Source: Marivivens donghaensis
GTDB taxonomy: Bacteria > Pseudomonadota > Alphaproteobacteria > Rhodobacterales > Rhodobacteraceae
Direction: 5' to 3'
DNA: 64,000 bases
Assembly: GCF_011806565.1 (NCBI RefSeq)
Contig: NZ_JAATOP010000002.1
Coordinates: 248,001 to 312,000, forward strand
Translations under genes and position numbers: made by a program
Notes under the pieces: model-generated
The model's database searches: none
The model's input: the letters and a program-made list of their open reading frames with translations, nothing else
What the model was told of the DNA's origin: nothing
Shown here: positions 37,960-47,056 of the stretch, piece after piece
Layout of the letters: each line of letters opens with the position of its first letter
Numbering within the stretch: position 1 is the stretch's first letter

Positions 37960-38678
37960 GCAGGGAAAAGTCCCGCCAGTTTCACCATTGCCGCATCGAG
38001 TTTTGCGGCATCCGTGCTGCGCATCACGATGTTCGCGCCGAACATGCCGTTTTCGGTGAACGGGTAGGAGCCGATGGAAATCTCGGGGTACTCCGCCGCA
38101 AGTTCGCCAAGCGGGCCAGCTATGTCGCCCTCGCCGCGGTTGATGCGGTAGGTCTGTGAAAGGAGCGGCGCGCCGCCTGTGAGGGTCGGCAGGACCGAGG
38201 CCACCATCGCCTCGAACACCGACGGCACACCCGCCATGACGTTCACGTTTTCCATGGTAAAACCAGGGGCGATGCTGACGGGGTTTTCGATCAGAGTTGC
38301 GCCGTCAGGAATGCGGGCCATGCGCTGGCGGGCTTCGTTGAACTCTTTGTTCTGGCGTTTGTAATGCGCGTCAAGCAGGTCATACGCATCCTTCCGCACA
38401 CCAATATTCGCGCCGAAAGCGGCGGCAATGCAGTCCGCGGTGATGTCGTCGTGCGTCGGCCCGATACCACCCGAAGTAAAAACGTAGTCACAGCTTTTGC
38501 GCAGGGTATTCACCGCATCGACAATCACGTCGCGGTCGTCGGGCACCATACGCGCTTCTTTCAACTGGATACCCGCTTCGGTCAGCTGGCCCGCGAGGAA
38601 ATGCATGTTCGCATCGCGGGTGCGGCCAGAGAGGATCTCGTCACCGATAATCAGGATTGCAGCGGTAGGGTTCGACAT
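37956..38678 (-). CDS. CinA-like competence/damage-inducible protein (MoCF domain)
   Basis: A 240-residue protein of the CinA N-terminal family with the molybdopterin-binding fold: ILIIGDEILSGRTRDANMHFLAGQL at the start and TSGGIGPTHDDITADCIAAAFG. The C-terminal nicotinamide-nucleotide deamidase domain of full CinA is absent, as in many Alphaproteobacteria. It may bind ADP-ribose or nucleotides; its role in competence is uncertain. ATG at 38678 has GGAG at 6 nt, so the upstream MEKP extension is unlikely. It diverges from sfsA with 41 nt between the starts. Confidence 0.88.
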   Translation of the reverse strand: MSNPTAAILIIGDEILSGRTRDANMHFLAGQLTEAGIQLKEARMVPDDRDVIVDAVNTLRKSCDYVFTSGGIGPTHDDITADCIAAAFGANIGVRKDAYDLLDAHYKRQNKEFNEARQRMARIPDGATLIENPVSIAPGFTMENVNVMAGVPSVFEAMVASVLPTLTGGAPLLSQTYRINRGEGDIAGPLGELAAEYPEISIGSYPFTENGMFGANIVMRSTDAAKLDAAMVKLAGLFPA

Positions 38679-38719
38679 CGGCTTCTCCAAATCTGGTCTC
38701 TTCGGTATAGGGTTCGGCT

Positions 38720-39448
38720 ATGAAGTTTTCCACTCCTCTTGTGCTCGCCCGTCTGATCCGTCGCTACAAACGCTTCCTTGCCGATTGCAGGCTGGAGGAC
38801 GGGACGGAAGTGACTGCGCATTGTGCAAATCCGGGGAGCATGATGGGGCTGGCCGAGCCCAACTCCAAGATCTGGCTGGAGCCGAACGACGATCCCAAGA
38901 AGAAGCTGAAATACGGCTGGCGTCTCGTAGATCACGAGAACGGCCACTTTACGGGCGTGGACACCTCCGTGCCGAACCGCGCGCTGAAACTGGCATTGCA
39001 GGAGCGGCGCGTGGCTCCGCTTGCCGCCTATTCGGACGTGCGGGCCGAGGTGAAATACGGTGACAACAGCCGCGCCGATTTCCTGCTGACCGAAGACGGC
39101 CTGCCCGATGCATGGGTTGAGGTGAAATCGGTGACGCTGTGCCGTCAGGATGGACTTGCAGAATTCCCCGACTCTGTGACCGCGCGCGGGGCAAAGCATA
39201 TGGCAGAACTCGCCGAAATGGCGCGTCAGGGGCATCGCGCCATTCTGCTGTTCCTTGTGCAGCGGACCGACTGCGATCTGGTGATGCCTGCACACGACAT
39301 CGACCCGAAATACTCTGCTGCGCTGAAGGCCGCGATGGATGCGGGTGTCGAGGTTATTGCCCTCGGGACCACGATCACGCCTGAAGGTGTCGAAGTTGCC
39401 GCAGAAATCCCGTTCACGTTTGAAGGCGGTAGGGGTGGCCCTGCCTGA
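38720..39448 (+). CDS. sfsA: DNA/RNA nuclease SfsA
   Basis: A 242-residue member of the SfsA family, first described as a stimulator of sugar fermentation and now linked to a nuclease-like fold. Hallmarks are LVLARLIRRYKRFLADCRL, TAHCANPGSMMGLAEP, VDTSVPNRALKLAL and WVEVKSVTLCRQDGLAEFPDSVTARGAKH, which holds the candidate metal-binding acids (Asp, Glu, Lys of the PD-(D/E)xK-like site). It precedes map on the same strand by 42 nt, a common alphaproteobacterial order. Confidence 0.93.
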   Translation: MKFSTPLVLARLIRRYKRFLADCRLEDGTEVTAHCANPGSMMGLAEPNSKIWLEPNDDPKKKLKYGWRLVDHENGHFTGVDTSVPNRALKLALQERRVAPLAAYSDVRAEVKYGDNSRADFLLTEDGLPDAWVEVKSVTLCRQDGLAEFPDSVTARGAKHMAELAEMARQGHRAILLFLVQRTDCDLVMPAHDIDPKYSAALKAAMDAGVEVIALGTTITPEGVEVAAEIPFTFEGGRGGPA

Positions 39449-39490
39449 CGTTCGGGATTAAATAAGCCCAAGTTTGATAGGAGTGGACCA

Positions 39491-40303
39491 GTGAGCGACG
39501 AAGATCTGCGCGGGCGCGTGACCCGAGAAGGTATCCGGATTTACGACGATGCGGACTTTGCCGGTATGCATGCGGCTGGTCAGGTCGCGGCGCAAATCCT
39601 TGATGACATCGCTCCGTTCGTTCAGGTCGGCGTAACCACCGGCGAGCTTGACGAGCGCATCACTGCGATGGTCGACGAGTCCGGCACCACTTCGGCCACC
39701 ATTGGCTACCGCGGTTACCAGCACGCCAGCTGCATCAGTGTGAACCACGTCGTCTGCCACGGTATTCCGGGCAACAAGGCGCTGAAGGACGGCGATATCC
39801 TGAACATCGACGTCACCGTCATCAAGGACGGTTGGTTCGGTGACACGAGCCGCATGTACGTTGCGGGCAAACTGCCGCGTAAGGCAGAGCGTCTGATCCA
39901 AGTGACCCACGACGCGCTGATGCTCGGCATTGAAGCCGCAAAGCCGGGCAACACCTTCGGTGACATCGGTCACGCCATCCAGACCTACGTCGAAGCCCAG
40001 CGCATGTCGGTCGTCCGCGATTTCTGTGGTCACGGTCTGGGCCGCGTGTTCCACGCTCCGCCGAACGTGCTGCACTACGGTCGCAAGGGCTCGGGGCCGG
40101 TGCTGGAAGAGGGCATGTTCTTCACCATCGAGCCGATGGTGAACCTCGGCCGCGCCGAAACCAAGGTTCTGTCCGACGACTGGACCGCCGTGACCCGCGA
40201 TAAATCGATGTCGGCGCAGTTCGAGCACTCGATCGGGATCAAGGCTGACGGAGCGGAGATTTTCACGCTCTCCCCCGGCGGCATTTTCCACCCGACCTAC
40301 TGA
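39491..40303 (+). CDS. map: Type I methionine aminopeptidase
   Basis: Removes the initiator methionine from nascent proteins. It has 270 residues, the usual bacterial length. Metal ligands fit the pattern: NIDVTVIKDGWFGDTSRM gives both Asp residues, FCGHGLGRVFHAPPNV the His, TIEPM the first Glu, and SAQFEHSIGI the last Glu. GTG start at 39491 follows GGAGTGGACCA. It sits between sfsA and an unlinked membrane protein gene. Confidence 0.96.
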   Translation: MSDEDLRGRVTREGIRIYDDADFAGMHAAGQVAAQILDDIAPFVQVGVTTGELDERITAMVDESGTTSATIGYRGYQHASCISVNHVVCHGIPGNKALKDGDILNIDVTVIKDGWFGDTSRMYVAGKLPRKAERLIQVTHDALMLGIEAAKPGNTFGDIGHAIQTYVEAQRMSVVRDFCGHGLGRVFHAPPNVLHYGRKGSGPVLEEGMFFTIEPMVNLGRAETKVLSDDWTAVTRDKSMSAQFEHSIGIKADGAEIFTLSPGGIFHPTY

Positions 40304-40351
40304 TTTCTGCGGTTCTCTTCACGGAGCGCCGCTTTACTTTGGCACCTCCGA

Positions 40352-40966
40352 ATGACCACCGAGACGAACCAGAAAGTTGCCACGCGGGACCATGTCCTGC
40401 TGCGCTGGCTGAGGGCCGTTCTGTCGTTCTTTGGTCAACTGGCCGAAGCCACGGTCGTGAGGCTGGCTTTGATGGTGTTGATGGCGTGGGTTTACCTCGA
40501 CGCGCCGGACCTCGACCTGTCGCTGATGTCGGTCCTGCATCACCGCTCGATCATCACCCACTCACTGCTGCCCGCGCTCGTTTTCCTGATCTTCCGGCGA
40601 GAGGTCGGAGCCGCTCCGTTGGCGGGTGCGATTATCGGGATCAGCGTCCACATGTCCTGCGATATGCTGTCGCCGATGGTGGGCTACGGGCAAATCTGGT
40701 TGCCCGCGCCGTTCAAGATGCCGCTCGGGTTCTTTAGCTATTTCTGGATCGCGGGGAACGCGCTGGGCGGATACTTCATCGCGTACCGCTTGATGCAACG
40801 ATACCTGCCCGAAGGTTTCGGGAAGCCAGTGTTCATCGTCCTCGCCGGAGCGATGGGCGCTTACTACGGGATTGAAAACGAGGGCTATCTGGGTGCCTTC
40901 GTCATCGCCACGCTCGTCCCGCTGCTGGTCGCGATCCATGCGTGGCGGGGACGTAGCAAGGTCTAG
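40352..40966 (+). CDS. Integral membrane protein, YdjM/DUF457-like metal-dependent hydrolase
   Basis: A 204-residue membrane protein with four to five hydrophobic segments. It contains HHRSIITHSLLPAL and IGISVHMSCDMLSP, a spacing of His and Asp residues like that of the YdjM/DUF457 family of membrane-bound metal-dependent hydrolases. The resemblance is moderate, no substrate is known, and I would not assign a function firmly. It starts 48 nt after map on the same strand. Its last four bases overlap the stop of the convergent HAD gene. Confidence 0.55.
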   Translation: MTTETNQKVATRDHVLLRWLRAVLSFFGQLAEATVVRLALMVLMAWVYLDAPDLDLSLMSVLHHRSIITHSLLPALVFLIFRREVGAAPLAGAIIGISVHMSCDMLSPMVGYGQIWLPAPFKMPLGFFSYFWIAGNALGGYFIAYRLMQRYLPEGFGKPVFIVLAGAMGAYYGIENEGYLGAFVIATLVPLLVAIHAWRGRSKV

Positions 40967-41610
40967 CCAACCAGCCGTTCGTGCAGTTCCTGCATCGACA
41001 TGACGATCTCTGCGCCAGTTGGCTCCAGTAATTCGCGGCCGCCGTGTTCGTTGTAGCCGTAGAAGCGCGTACCGGCGTTCCGCGCAGCGCCTTCACCAGC
41101 GACGCTATCGTCGATCATGAATGTGCGCTCCGGCGCGGCCTTCGCCTGCTCCATCGCCATCTTCAGCATGCCGGGCTGGGGTTTGGGTGCGCCGCTGGTG
41201 TGGCCGGAGTACATGCGGCCATCGGCAAAGCGGTCGAACAACCCGTGCGGCCCAAGCGTGTGCTGCATCTTCTCGATCGCGCCGTTTGATGCGATGGCGA
41301 TGCGGGTGCCTTGCGCTTCTAGCGCGTCGAATAGTTCGACAACGCCAGCCGAGAGCGGGACGCCTTCGGCCAGCACTTCGAACATTTCCTCGTAGACCTG
41401 CGCGCTCCAATTATCAGGCAGATCGAGGTTTTTCAGACGTCCGGTGCGGTGGATTTCATGGATGGTCTGCCCGACGAACAGCTCATGCACATCGTCTGCC
41501 TGAATCTCCATTCCGTATTTGCGCAGGTGCTTGGCGATCACGGCGCAGGTCGGACCTTCACTGTCGACGATCACACCGTCGCAGTCGAAAATAACAAGAT
41601 CGGGGGTCAT
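40963..41610 (-). CDS. HAD-superfamily hydrolase (phosphatase, beta-PGM-like)
   Basis: 215 residues with all HAD motifs: I, DLVIFDCDGVIVDSE (nucleophile Asp and acid Asp two residues later); II, IAIASNGA; III, a lysine near KPQPGMLKMA; IV, FMIDDSVAGEGAARNAG. A cap domain of alpha helices follows motif I, as in phosphoglycolate phosphatase and beta-phosphoglucomutase relatives. Substrate unknown. ATG at 41610 shares one base with the rsmD stop (TGATG), so it is probably coupled to it. Confidence 0.88.
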   Translation of the reverse strand: MTPDLVIFDCDGVIVDSEGPTCAVIAKHLRKYGMEIQADDVHELFVGQTIHEIHRTGRLKNLDLPDNWSAQVYEEMFEVLAEGVPLSAGVVELFDALEAQGTRIAIASNGAIEKMQHTLGPHGLFDRFADGRMYSGHTSGAPKPQPGMLKMAMEQAKAAPERTFMIDDSVAGEGAARNAGTRFYGYNEHGGRELLEPTGAEIVMSMQELHERLVG

Positions 41611-42170
41611 CAAATGCTTTCTAAAAATGTCACATGCGTATCCCCGTATCGCCGCTGATTGAGGACTTCGAAACCTTCGGGCGCAAGCTGGGGGGCGCTC
41701 TCTTCGAAAACGATGAGAGCTTCGTCCGCGATCCAGCCATTTGCCTTGGCGTTGGTCAATGCCGTCATGCCGAGGCCCATGCCGTACGGCGGGTCGAGGA
41801 ACACGAGCGATGCAGGCGCGGCGGTGCAGGGGCCAAGCTTCGTCGCATTACGCACCACGATGGTGGTGTCGGCCTGACGCTTACATTTCGCAATGTTCTC
41901 GCGAATCAGTTTTTGCGCAACGCGCCCATCGTCGACAAAAGTGACATGGCTCGCGCCGCGGCTGATCGCTTCAAGGCCGAGCGCGCCGGTGCCTGCAAAC
42001 AGGTCCAGCACAACCGCATCGCTAATCGGATCGCCGAAACGACCACCCATCAGGACGTTGAACAGGCTTTCGCGCACGCGGTCCGTGGTCGGGCGCAAAT
42101 GCGCGCCCGGATCACCTTTGCCGACCGAGGCCAGAGCCAGTCCGCGATGTGCGCCGCCGATGATCCTCAC
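41610..42170 (-). CDS. rsmD: 16S rRNA (guanine(966)-N2)-methyltransferase
   Basis: Class I SAM methyltransferase of 186 residues acting on the 30S subunit. It starts MRIIGGAHRGLALASV (GTG at 42170, whose GTGA overlaps the stop of the upstream gene), with LRPTTDRVRESLFN, LDLFAGTGALGLEAISRGA (SAM-binding loop) and the catalytic FLDPPYG. A larger reading frame reaches 42434, but it lies inside the upstream oxidoreductase gene and is rejected. The gene belongs to a minus-strand unit with the oxidoreductase upstream and the HAD gene downstream. Confidence 0.93.
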   Translation of the reverse strand: MRIIGGAHRGLALASVGKGDPGAHLRPTTDRVRESLFNVLMGGRFGDPISDAVVLDLFAGTGALGLEAISRGASHVTFVDDGRVAQKLIRENIAKCKRQADTTIVVRNATKLGPCTAAPASLVFLDPPYGMGLGMTALTNAKANGWIADEALIVFEESAPQLAPEGFEVLNQRRYGDTHVTFLESI

Positions 42171-43384
42171 GCGCGGAGCAGAGCCTTCATGTTGGTGTTC
42201 TCGTCGCAAAGGATCGCAGGTTCGACCGACTTGCCCGCTTCGATGAGGCGCTTGGCGACCATGTAGTCTTTGGCGGCGTTCATGGCATCGCAGGCGATCA
42301 GCTTGCCGCCCTTGAAGTACCAGTGCACGCGGCTGTCCGGCGCGTCCGAGAAGGTTTTGACGTGCACTTCGTCGTAGCCGAGGTTCAGGCCAGCGATCTG
42401 AAGTTTGGTGTCGTATTGGTCCGACCAGAACCACGGCTTCGGCGTGTAGGGCACGTTCTGGCCAAGCATGTTTTTCGCCACGACCTCCGCCTGATCAATG
42501 GCGTTGCCGACGCTTTCGATGCGCAGGCGTTGGCCTTCATAGGTAAGGTTCGCACAGTCACCCGCAGCCCAGACGCCAGGCATGGAAGTCGCGCCATGAA
42601 GGTCCGTGTCGATGCCGTTGGAGCAAGCGATTCCCGAAGCATCCGCGAGGATCGTGTTCGGCAAAATGCCTACACCGGCAATGGCGAAATTGACGTCCAA
42701 CTCAGTGCCGTCGGTCAGGATCGCGCCAGTCACGCGGTCGGTGCCGGTCAGGCGGTCGAGGCCGACACCCTCGATAATCTTCACGCCATTGGCAGTATGG
42801 AGATCGCGGAAATAGTCAGAGGTCTGTTCGCACGCGACACGCTGCAAAATGCGCGGCGCCATTTCGATGACGGTGACGTTCAGGCCCTTCTTGGCCGCGA
42901 CCGCCGCAGCCTCAAGCCCGATGTAGCCGCCGCCGATGACCAGCAGGTTGCGACCGCCTTCGAACTCGGGCGCCATCAGGTCGACGTCAGCCAGATCGCG
43001 GACGGTATAGAGGCTGTCCAGCTCGCCGCCGATTTCGCCCGGCAGGACGCGCGGGTAGGAACCGGTGCAAAGCGCCAGCTCGTCGTATTTCATCTCGACC
43101 TCGCCCTGAAGGATGATGGTCTTCTCTTCGGGACGCAGTTCGACCACGCGGGTCTGAAGCATCACGTCGATGTTGTTGTCGGTGTACCAGTCCTCAGAGC
43201 GGAGCATCAGGCGATCAAGGCCCATCTCGCCCAGAAGGTACGCTTTGGAGAGGGGAGGGCGCTGGTAGGGATGCACAGGCTCTGCGCAGATAAGCGTGAT
43301 TTTCCCGTCAAATCCCTCGGAGCGCAATTTTGCAACGAGCGAAGCCCCCGCCTGGCCGCCACCGACGACTACAAAATGCTGCAT
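42167..43384 (-). CDS. FAD-dependent ferredoxin-reductase-like oxidoreductase
   Basis: 405 residues of the rubredoxin/putidaredoxin-reductase class, which passes electrons from NADH to a small iron-sulfur protein. The FAD motif VVVGGGQAGASLVAKLR is at the start, PYQRPPLSKAYLLG is typical, and the NAD motif LLVIGGGYIGLEAAAVAAKKG is in the middle; VWAAGDCA precedes a C-terminal interface domain. GGAGG precedes the ATG at 43384. The partner ferredoxin is not in sight; the divergent neighbour is a Prx5 peroxiredoxin. Confidence 0.87.
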   Translation of the reverse strand: MQHFVVVGGGQAGASLVAKLRSEGFDGKITLICAEPVHPYQRPPLSKAYLLGEMGLDRLMLRSEDWYTDNNIDVMLQTRVVELRPEEKTIILQGEVEMKYDELALCTGSYPRVLPGEIGGELDSLYTVRDLADVDLMAPEFEGGRNLLVIGGGYIGLEAAAVAAKKGLNVTVIEMAPRILQRVACEQTSDYFRDLHTANGVKIIEGVGLDRLTGTDRVTGAILTDGTELDVNFAIAGVGILPNTILADASGIACSNGIDTDLHGATSMPGVWAAGDCANLTYEGQRLRIESVGNAIDQAEVVAKNMLGQNVPYTPKPWFWSDQYDTKLQIAGLNLGYDEVHVKTFSDAPDSRVHWYFKGGKLIACDAMNAAKDYMVAKRLIEAGKSVEPAILCDENTNMKALLRA

Positions 43385-43467
43385 TTTCCCCTCCGATTTT
43401 TGTGTTCGTTGTCGCTCGAACCTATATCCTCGGTTCGAAGACATTCAATTCCGAACAGGGGAAAACT

Positions 43468-43956
43468 ATGACGATTTCCGTTGGCGACAAACTACCCGAG
43501 GCAACTTTGTTGCGTATGGGCGCCGAAGGTCCCGAAAGCGTAGAACTGTCGACGCTGACCAAAGGCAAAAAGACCGTGATCTTCGGTCTTCCGGGCGCTT
43601 ACACCGGCACCTGCACCACCTCGCACGTGCCGAGCTTTATCAACGCCAAGGACGATCTGGCCGCCAAGGGCGTGGACGAGATCATCTGCGTTTCGGTCAA
43701 CGATCCGTTCGTGATGGGCGCTTGGGGCGAATCGACCGGTGCGTCGAACGCAGGCATCCAGATGCTTGGCGATCCGTCTGCTGCATTTATCAAGGCGATC
43801 GGCCTCGATTTCACCGCGCCTCCTGCAGGCCTCTACGACCGTTCGCAGCGTTTCGCGCTGTTCGCCGAAGACGGCGAAGTGAAGGTGTTGAACCTCGAAG
43901 ACAATCCGGGTGTCTGCGACATCTCCGGCGGCGCTTCGATGGTCGACCAGATCTAA
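43468..43956 (+). CDS. Prx5-type peroxiredoxin
   Basis: A 162-residue thiol peroxidase of the atypical Prx5 group, often glutaredoxin-dependent in bacteria. The peroxidatic Cys49 lies in GLPGAYTGTCTTSHVP, and WGESTGASN and DPSAAFIKAIGL are family segments. Another Cys occurs near the end (PGVCDISGG) and could be the resolving one. The start MTISVGDKLPEATL with CAGGGGA upstream is preferred to a much longer frame from 43330. A terminator follows directly. It is divergent from the flavin oxidoreductase, with 83 nt between them. Confidence 0.9.
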   Translation: MTISVGDKLPEATLLRMGAEGPESVELSTLTKGKKTVIFGLPGAYTGTCTTSHVPSFINAKDDLAAKGVDEIICVSVNDPFVMGAWGESTGASNAGIQMLGDPSAAFIKAIGLDFTAPPAGLYDRSQRFALFAEDGEVKVLNLEDNPGVCDISGGASMVDQI

Positions 43957-43958
43957 CG

Positions 43959-43992
43959 AAAAAGCGGGGCCAGTTGGCCCCGCTTTCTTTTA
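43959..43992. terminator. Bidirectional terminator between prx5 and mscS
   Basis: Stem AAAGCGGGGC / GCCCCGCTTT with a CAGTTG loop. It has A- and T-rich flanks and serves two convergent genes. Confidence 0.88.
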
Positions 43993-44838
43993 GTCGGCAG
44001 GCTGTTCGTAAACAGTCCGCGTCGGGAACGGAATTTCGATCCCGTTGTCGTCCAGCGCTTCTTTGACCTTACGCTTCATGTCGGCCTGATACTGGAAGTA
44101 ATCCGAGGCATTCACCCAGACACGGCACAGGAAATCGACCGAGAAGTCGCCGAGGTTGTTCACCTGCAAGAACGGCTCCGGATCGGTGTGCGAGCGCGGA
44201 TCGCTCATGATGGTGTCGCGGATCACCTGCTCGGCCTTTTTCAGATCGCTACCGTAGCTGACGCCAAAGGTCCATTCGGCGCGGCGTGTCGGGTTGACCG
44301 AGTAGTTGATGATCGTGTTACCCCAAACCTCGCTGTTGGGAACAATGACGTGCACGTTGCTGAGGTTCGCGAGCTCTGTGTAGTTGAGCGAGATATTCTT
44401 GACCGTACCTACCGAGTCATTGATCTCCACGAAGTCGCCCATTTTGATCGGACGGAAGAGAATGATCATCACGCCTGCTGCGACGTTAGATAGCGTGCCT
44501 TGAAGCGCGAGGCCAATGGCAAGACCGGCCGCACCGAGAACCGCAACTATCGAGGTCGTCTGGATGCCGAAAGTGTTCAGAACGAATAGCGCGGCAAAGG
44601 TGAGGACGATGTAACGCGCAATGTCGCCGAGGAAGTGGAACAGCGTATCGTCAAGCTGGCGGTGGGATTCACCGACCGCGATGATGCGGCGGCGGACCCA
44701 GCCCGAAATGGCAAAGCCAAGGACGACGATAAGGATAATAGCGAGGATATCACCGGCGAGTCCGGCGAGAAAATCAAGCGTCAGGTAGTCGCCAACAGTG
44801 TTTCCATTCCAAATTTCAGTATTAAGTAGCTGTTCCAT
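43990..44838 (-). CDS. Mechanosensitive channel, MscS family
   Basis: A 282-residue inner-membrane channel that releases solutes on hypo-osmotic shock. About three transmembrane helices, the third with the glycine/alanine-rich pore helix ([28 protein letters not shown]) seen in MscS, then the beta domain ([33 protein letters not shown]) and the C-terminal domain. ATG at 44838 has AAAGGGA upstream. It overlaps the phhB gene by 17 nt and is the last gene in the minus-strand run. Confidence 0.92.
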   Translation of the reverse strand: MEQLLNTEIWNGNTVGDYLTLDFLAGLAGDILAIILIVVLGFAISGWVRRRIIAVGESHRQLDDTLFHFLGDIARYIVLTFAALFVLNTFGIQTTSIVAVLGAAGLAIGLALQGTLSNVAAGVMIILFRPIKMGDFVEINDSVGTVKNISLNYTELANLSNVHVIVPNSEVWGNTIINYSVNPTRRAEWTFGVSYGSDLKKAEQVIRDTIMSDPRSHTDPEPFLQVNNLGDFSVDFLCRVWVNASDYFQYQADMKRKVKEALDDNGIEIPFPTRTVYEQPAD

Positions 44839-45103
44839 CAAGTCCCTTTAATTCATCAAATTTTTTGGCCAGTTTGACGTCTTTTTCCGTCAGGCCACCG
44901 GTGTCATGTGTGGTCAGCTTAACGTTGACCGTCTTGTACACATTGGACCACTCGGGGTGGTGATCCCACTTTTCGGCCCAAATGGCCGCACGCGTCATAA
45001 ACCCGAAGGCTTCGACAAAGTTCCTGAATACAAAGGTTTTGCAGACGGCTTTGCCCTCATCGCAGAGGTCCCAGCCCGCATCTGTCAGTTCTGTCGTATC
45101 CAT
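44822..45103 (-). CDS. phhB: 4a-hydroxytetrahydrobiopterin dehydratase (pterin-4a-carbinolamine)
   Basis: Recycles 4a-hydroxytetrahydrobiopterin in pterin-dependent hydroxylation and can act in related pterin chemistry. It has 93 residues. The family signature is the [15 protein letters not shown] segment with its two His and the acidic DELKGL end, preceded by [14 protein letters not shown]-type helix ([17 protein letters not shown]). No phenylalanine hydroxylase is in the window. Its start shares one base with the GNAT stop (TAATG), and its end overlaps mscS. Confidence 0.93.
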   Translation of the reverse strand: MDTTELTDAGWDLCDEGKAVCKTFVFRNFVEAFGFMTRAAIWAEKWDHHPEWSNVYKTVNVKLTTHDTGGLTEKDVKLAKKFDELKGLDGTAT

Positions 45104-46275
45104 TAATCCTGCTCTTCTACCGTTGTCTGTTTGAACGGGCCATAGCTCGTGAGAATTTCTATTTCCTCGTCCACCATCCGTTTTTCCTGAACGATGAAGT
45201 CCTCGACCGCCTGCCTGAAGCGGCTGTCGGCAATCCAGTGGAGCGAGTGCGTTTCGTGAGGCAGGTAGCCGCGCGCCAGCTTGTGTTCACCCTGCGCGCC
45301 CGCTTCGACCCGCAGCCCGTGGGCAATGGCGTAGTCGATGGCCTGATAATAGCAGAGCTCGAAGTGCAGGCAGGGGAAGAACTCCGTGCAGCCCCAATAG
45401 CGGCCGAAAATGGTTTCGGCCCCGATGAAGTTCAGCGCACCCGCAACGTAGCGGCCGTCAAGTTCGGCAAGCACAAGAAGCACGTCGTCGCGCATGGTTT
45501 CCTGCACGAGGTCGAAGAATGCGCGGGTCAGGTAAGGCGAGCCCCATTTGCGGCTGCCGGTGTCCTGATAGAACTGCCAGAACGCGTCCCAATGTTCGGG
45601 TTTTAGATCATCACCCGTGAGGTGGATGATCTCGCCGCCAAAAGCCTGTGCTTGCTGACGCTCCCTACGGATCGTCTTGCGTTTACGGCTGGAGAGTTCG
45701 GCAAGGAAATCATCGAAGGTCTCGTAGTCACGGTTTTCCCAGTGAAACTGCTGACCCGTCCGGTGAAGGAGGCCGAGCGCCTCGCCTGCGATGGCTTCGG
45801 CTTCAGTGCAGAACGTGACGTGGAGCGATGACAGCCCGTTGTTCGCGGTGACCTCGACAGCGCCCTGCACCAACGCGGCTAACCCCTCCGCCTCGAACCC
45901 TTCGCGAGTGAGGAAGCGGCGACCAGTGGCGGGGGTAAAGGGCGCGGCGATCTGGAGCTTGGGGTAGTACTCGCCGCCAGCGCGTTCGTATGCATGGGCC
46001 CATGAGTGATCGAAAACGTATTCGCCCTGACTGTGACCCTTGGCAAAGAGCGGCGCCACGCCAATGATCTGTCCGCCTTTGTGGACCGACAGATAAAGCG
46101 GCTGCCAACCGGTCCGCGGCCCGACCGAGCCGCTCTGCTCCAGCGCGAACAGAAAACGGTGTGTCATGAAGGGATCGAGGGGTCTGTCGCCCGTCGCAAA
46201 TGCGCAGGCGTCCCACTCTTCGGCAGGGATTTCCGCGATGCTGTCGTGGGTTCTGACTTCTAGCGCTTCGGTCAT
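45103..46275 (-). CDS. DUF482/FemAB-like GNAT-fold protein
   Basis: A 390-residue member of the COG3146 family (predicted N-acyltransferase, peptidoglycan-interpeptide-like fold). Segments include [59 protein letters not shown] and the conserved [25 protein letters not shown] block near the C-terminus. Its substrate is unknown. The start at 46275 ([11 protein letters not shown]) is chosen over 46302; the ribosome site is weak in both. It lies between the GDPD gene and phhB in the minus-strand run. Confidence 0.82.
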   Translation of the reverse strand: MTEALEVRTHDSIAEIPAEEWDACAFATGDRPLDPFMTHRFLFALEQSGSVGPRTGWQPLYLSVHKGGQIIGVAPLFAKGHSQGEYVFDHSWAHAYERAGGEYYPKLQIAAPFTPATGRRFLTREGFEAEGLAALVQGAVEVTANNGLSSLHVTFCTEAEAIAGEALGLLHRTGQQFHWENRDYETFDDFLAELSSRKRKTIRRERQQAQAFGGEIIHLTGDDLKPEHWDAFWQFYQDTGSRKWGSPYLTRAFFDLVQETMRDDVLLVLAELDGRYVAGALNFIGAETIFGRYWGCTEFFPCLHFELCYYQAIDYAIAHGLRVEAGAQGEHKLARGYLPHETHSLHWIADSRFRQAVEDFIVQEKRMVDEEIEILTSYGPFKQTTVEEQD

Positions 46276-46306
46276 ACGGGCAATGGTGTGTGCCCGCGCC
46301 AAATGG

Positions 46307-47056
46307 TCAAGCGCGATAACCCTCGAAGGTCACATTATCTGCAATCTCTCGTGCAGCTTTTTCCGCCTCTGTCGACCGAATGGTCCAACATAGGATATTC
46401 GCGCCGTTCGCTTTCAACTCTGCGATGCGGGGATCGGCCAGATCGGTGTGCTGATGGCTGACAAAGCAAGAGCCGGTGCGCTCGTAATCGGGGATGCCGC
46501 GGAGCGCCTCTCGGGTCGCTGCGGGAATCGTTGGCCAGTCTTCGGCGGCGTAGTTGCAGGTCGTCAGACCGCGCGGCACCTCGGGCAGAAGTTCTGCCAT
46601 TTTGGCGATGGAGTGCGGATTGAACGACATCAGCGCGACGGGACCGGAGTAGCCTTTGAGCGTTTCCGCAGTCGCGGCTTCCAGCGCTCCGATATTCGGG
46701 CCAAGCGCGCCGTCCTGATCCTTGATCTCGATGAGCAGGGGAACCTTGCCGTCCACGGTCGCCAGCACCTCTGCCAGCGTCGGAACGCCCTCGTCACCGC
46801 CAAGCAGTGTCATCCGGGCAAGTTCGGCTGCGGTGCGCTGGGCAATCGGGCCGTTTTCGCCTGTCAGTCGGGTGAGGCTGTAGTCGTGGAAGACCATAGC
46901 CACACCGTCCTTGGACAGTTGGAGGTCGATTTCGATCCCGTAGCCTTCATCGATAGCCGCGCGGATGGCGGCCAGACTGTTTTCGGGTCGGCCCGCTGCC
47001 TTGTCGTGGAAGGCACGGTGGGCAATCGGGTAGTCGATGAAGCTACGGGGAATCAT
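46307..47056 (-). CDS. Glycerophosphodiester phosphodiesterase
   Basis: A 249-residue cytosolic enzyme that hydrolyses deacylated phospholipids to glycerol-3-phosphate and an alcohol. A GDPD TIM barrel is visible: AHRAFHDKAAGRPENSLAAI contains the catalytic His and Glu of the HRG...EN motif, EIDLQLSKDGVAMVFHDYSLTRLTG supplies the next metal ligands, and LIEIKDQ follows. There is no signal peptide. Its ATG shares one base with the RidA stop (TAATG), so translation is coupled. Confidence 0.93.
   Translation of the reverse strand: MIPRSFIDYPIAHRAFHDKAAGRPENSLAAIRAAIDEGYGIEIDLQLSKDGVAMVFHDYSLTRLTGENGPIAQRTAAELARMTLLGGDEGVPTLAEVLATVDGKVPLLIEIKDQDGALGPNIGALEAATAETLKGYSGPVALMSFNPHSIAKMAELLPEVPRGLTTCNYAAEDWPTIPAATREALRGIPDYERTGSCFVSHQHTDLADPRIAELKANGANILCWTIRSTEAEKAAREIADNVTFEGYRA

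Noticed and set aside
41610-42434. Longer rsmD with about 90 extra N-terminal residues
   Set aside because: The extension is Arg/Gln-rich, out of frame within the upstream oxidoreductase gene, and the GTGA junction at 42170 gives a start that fits the family.
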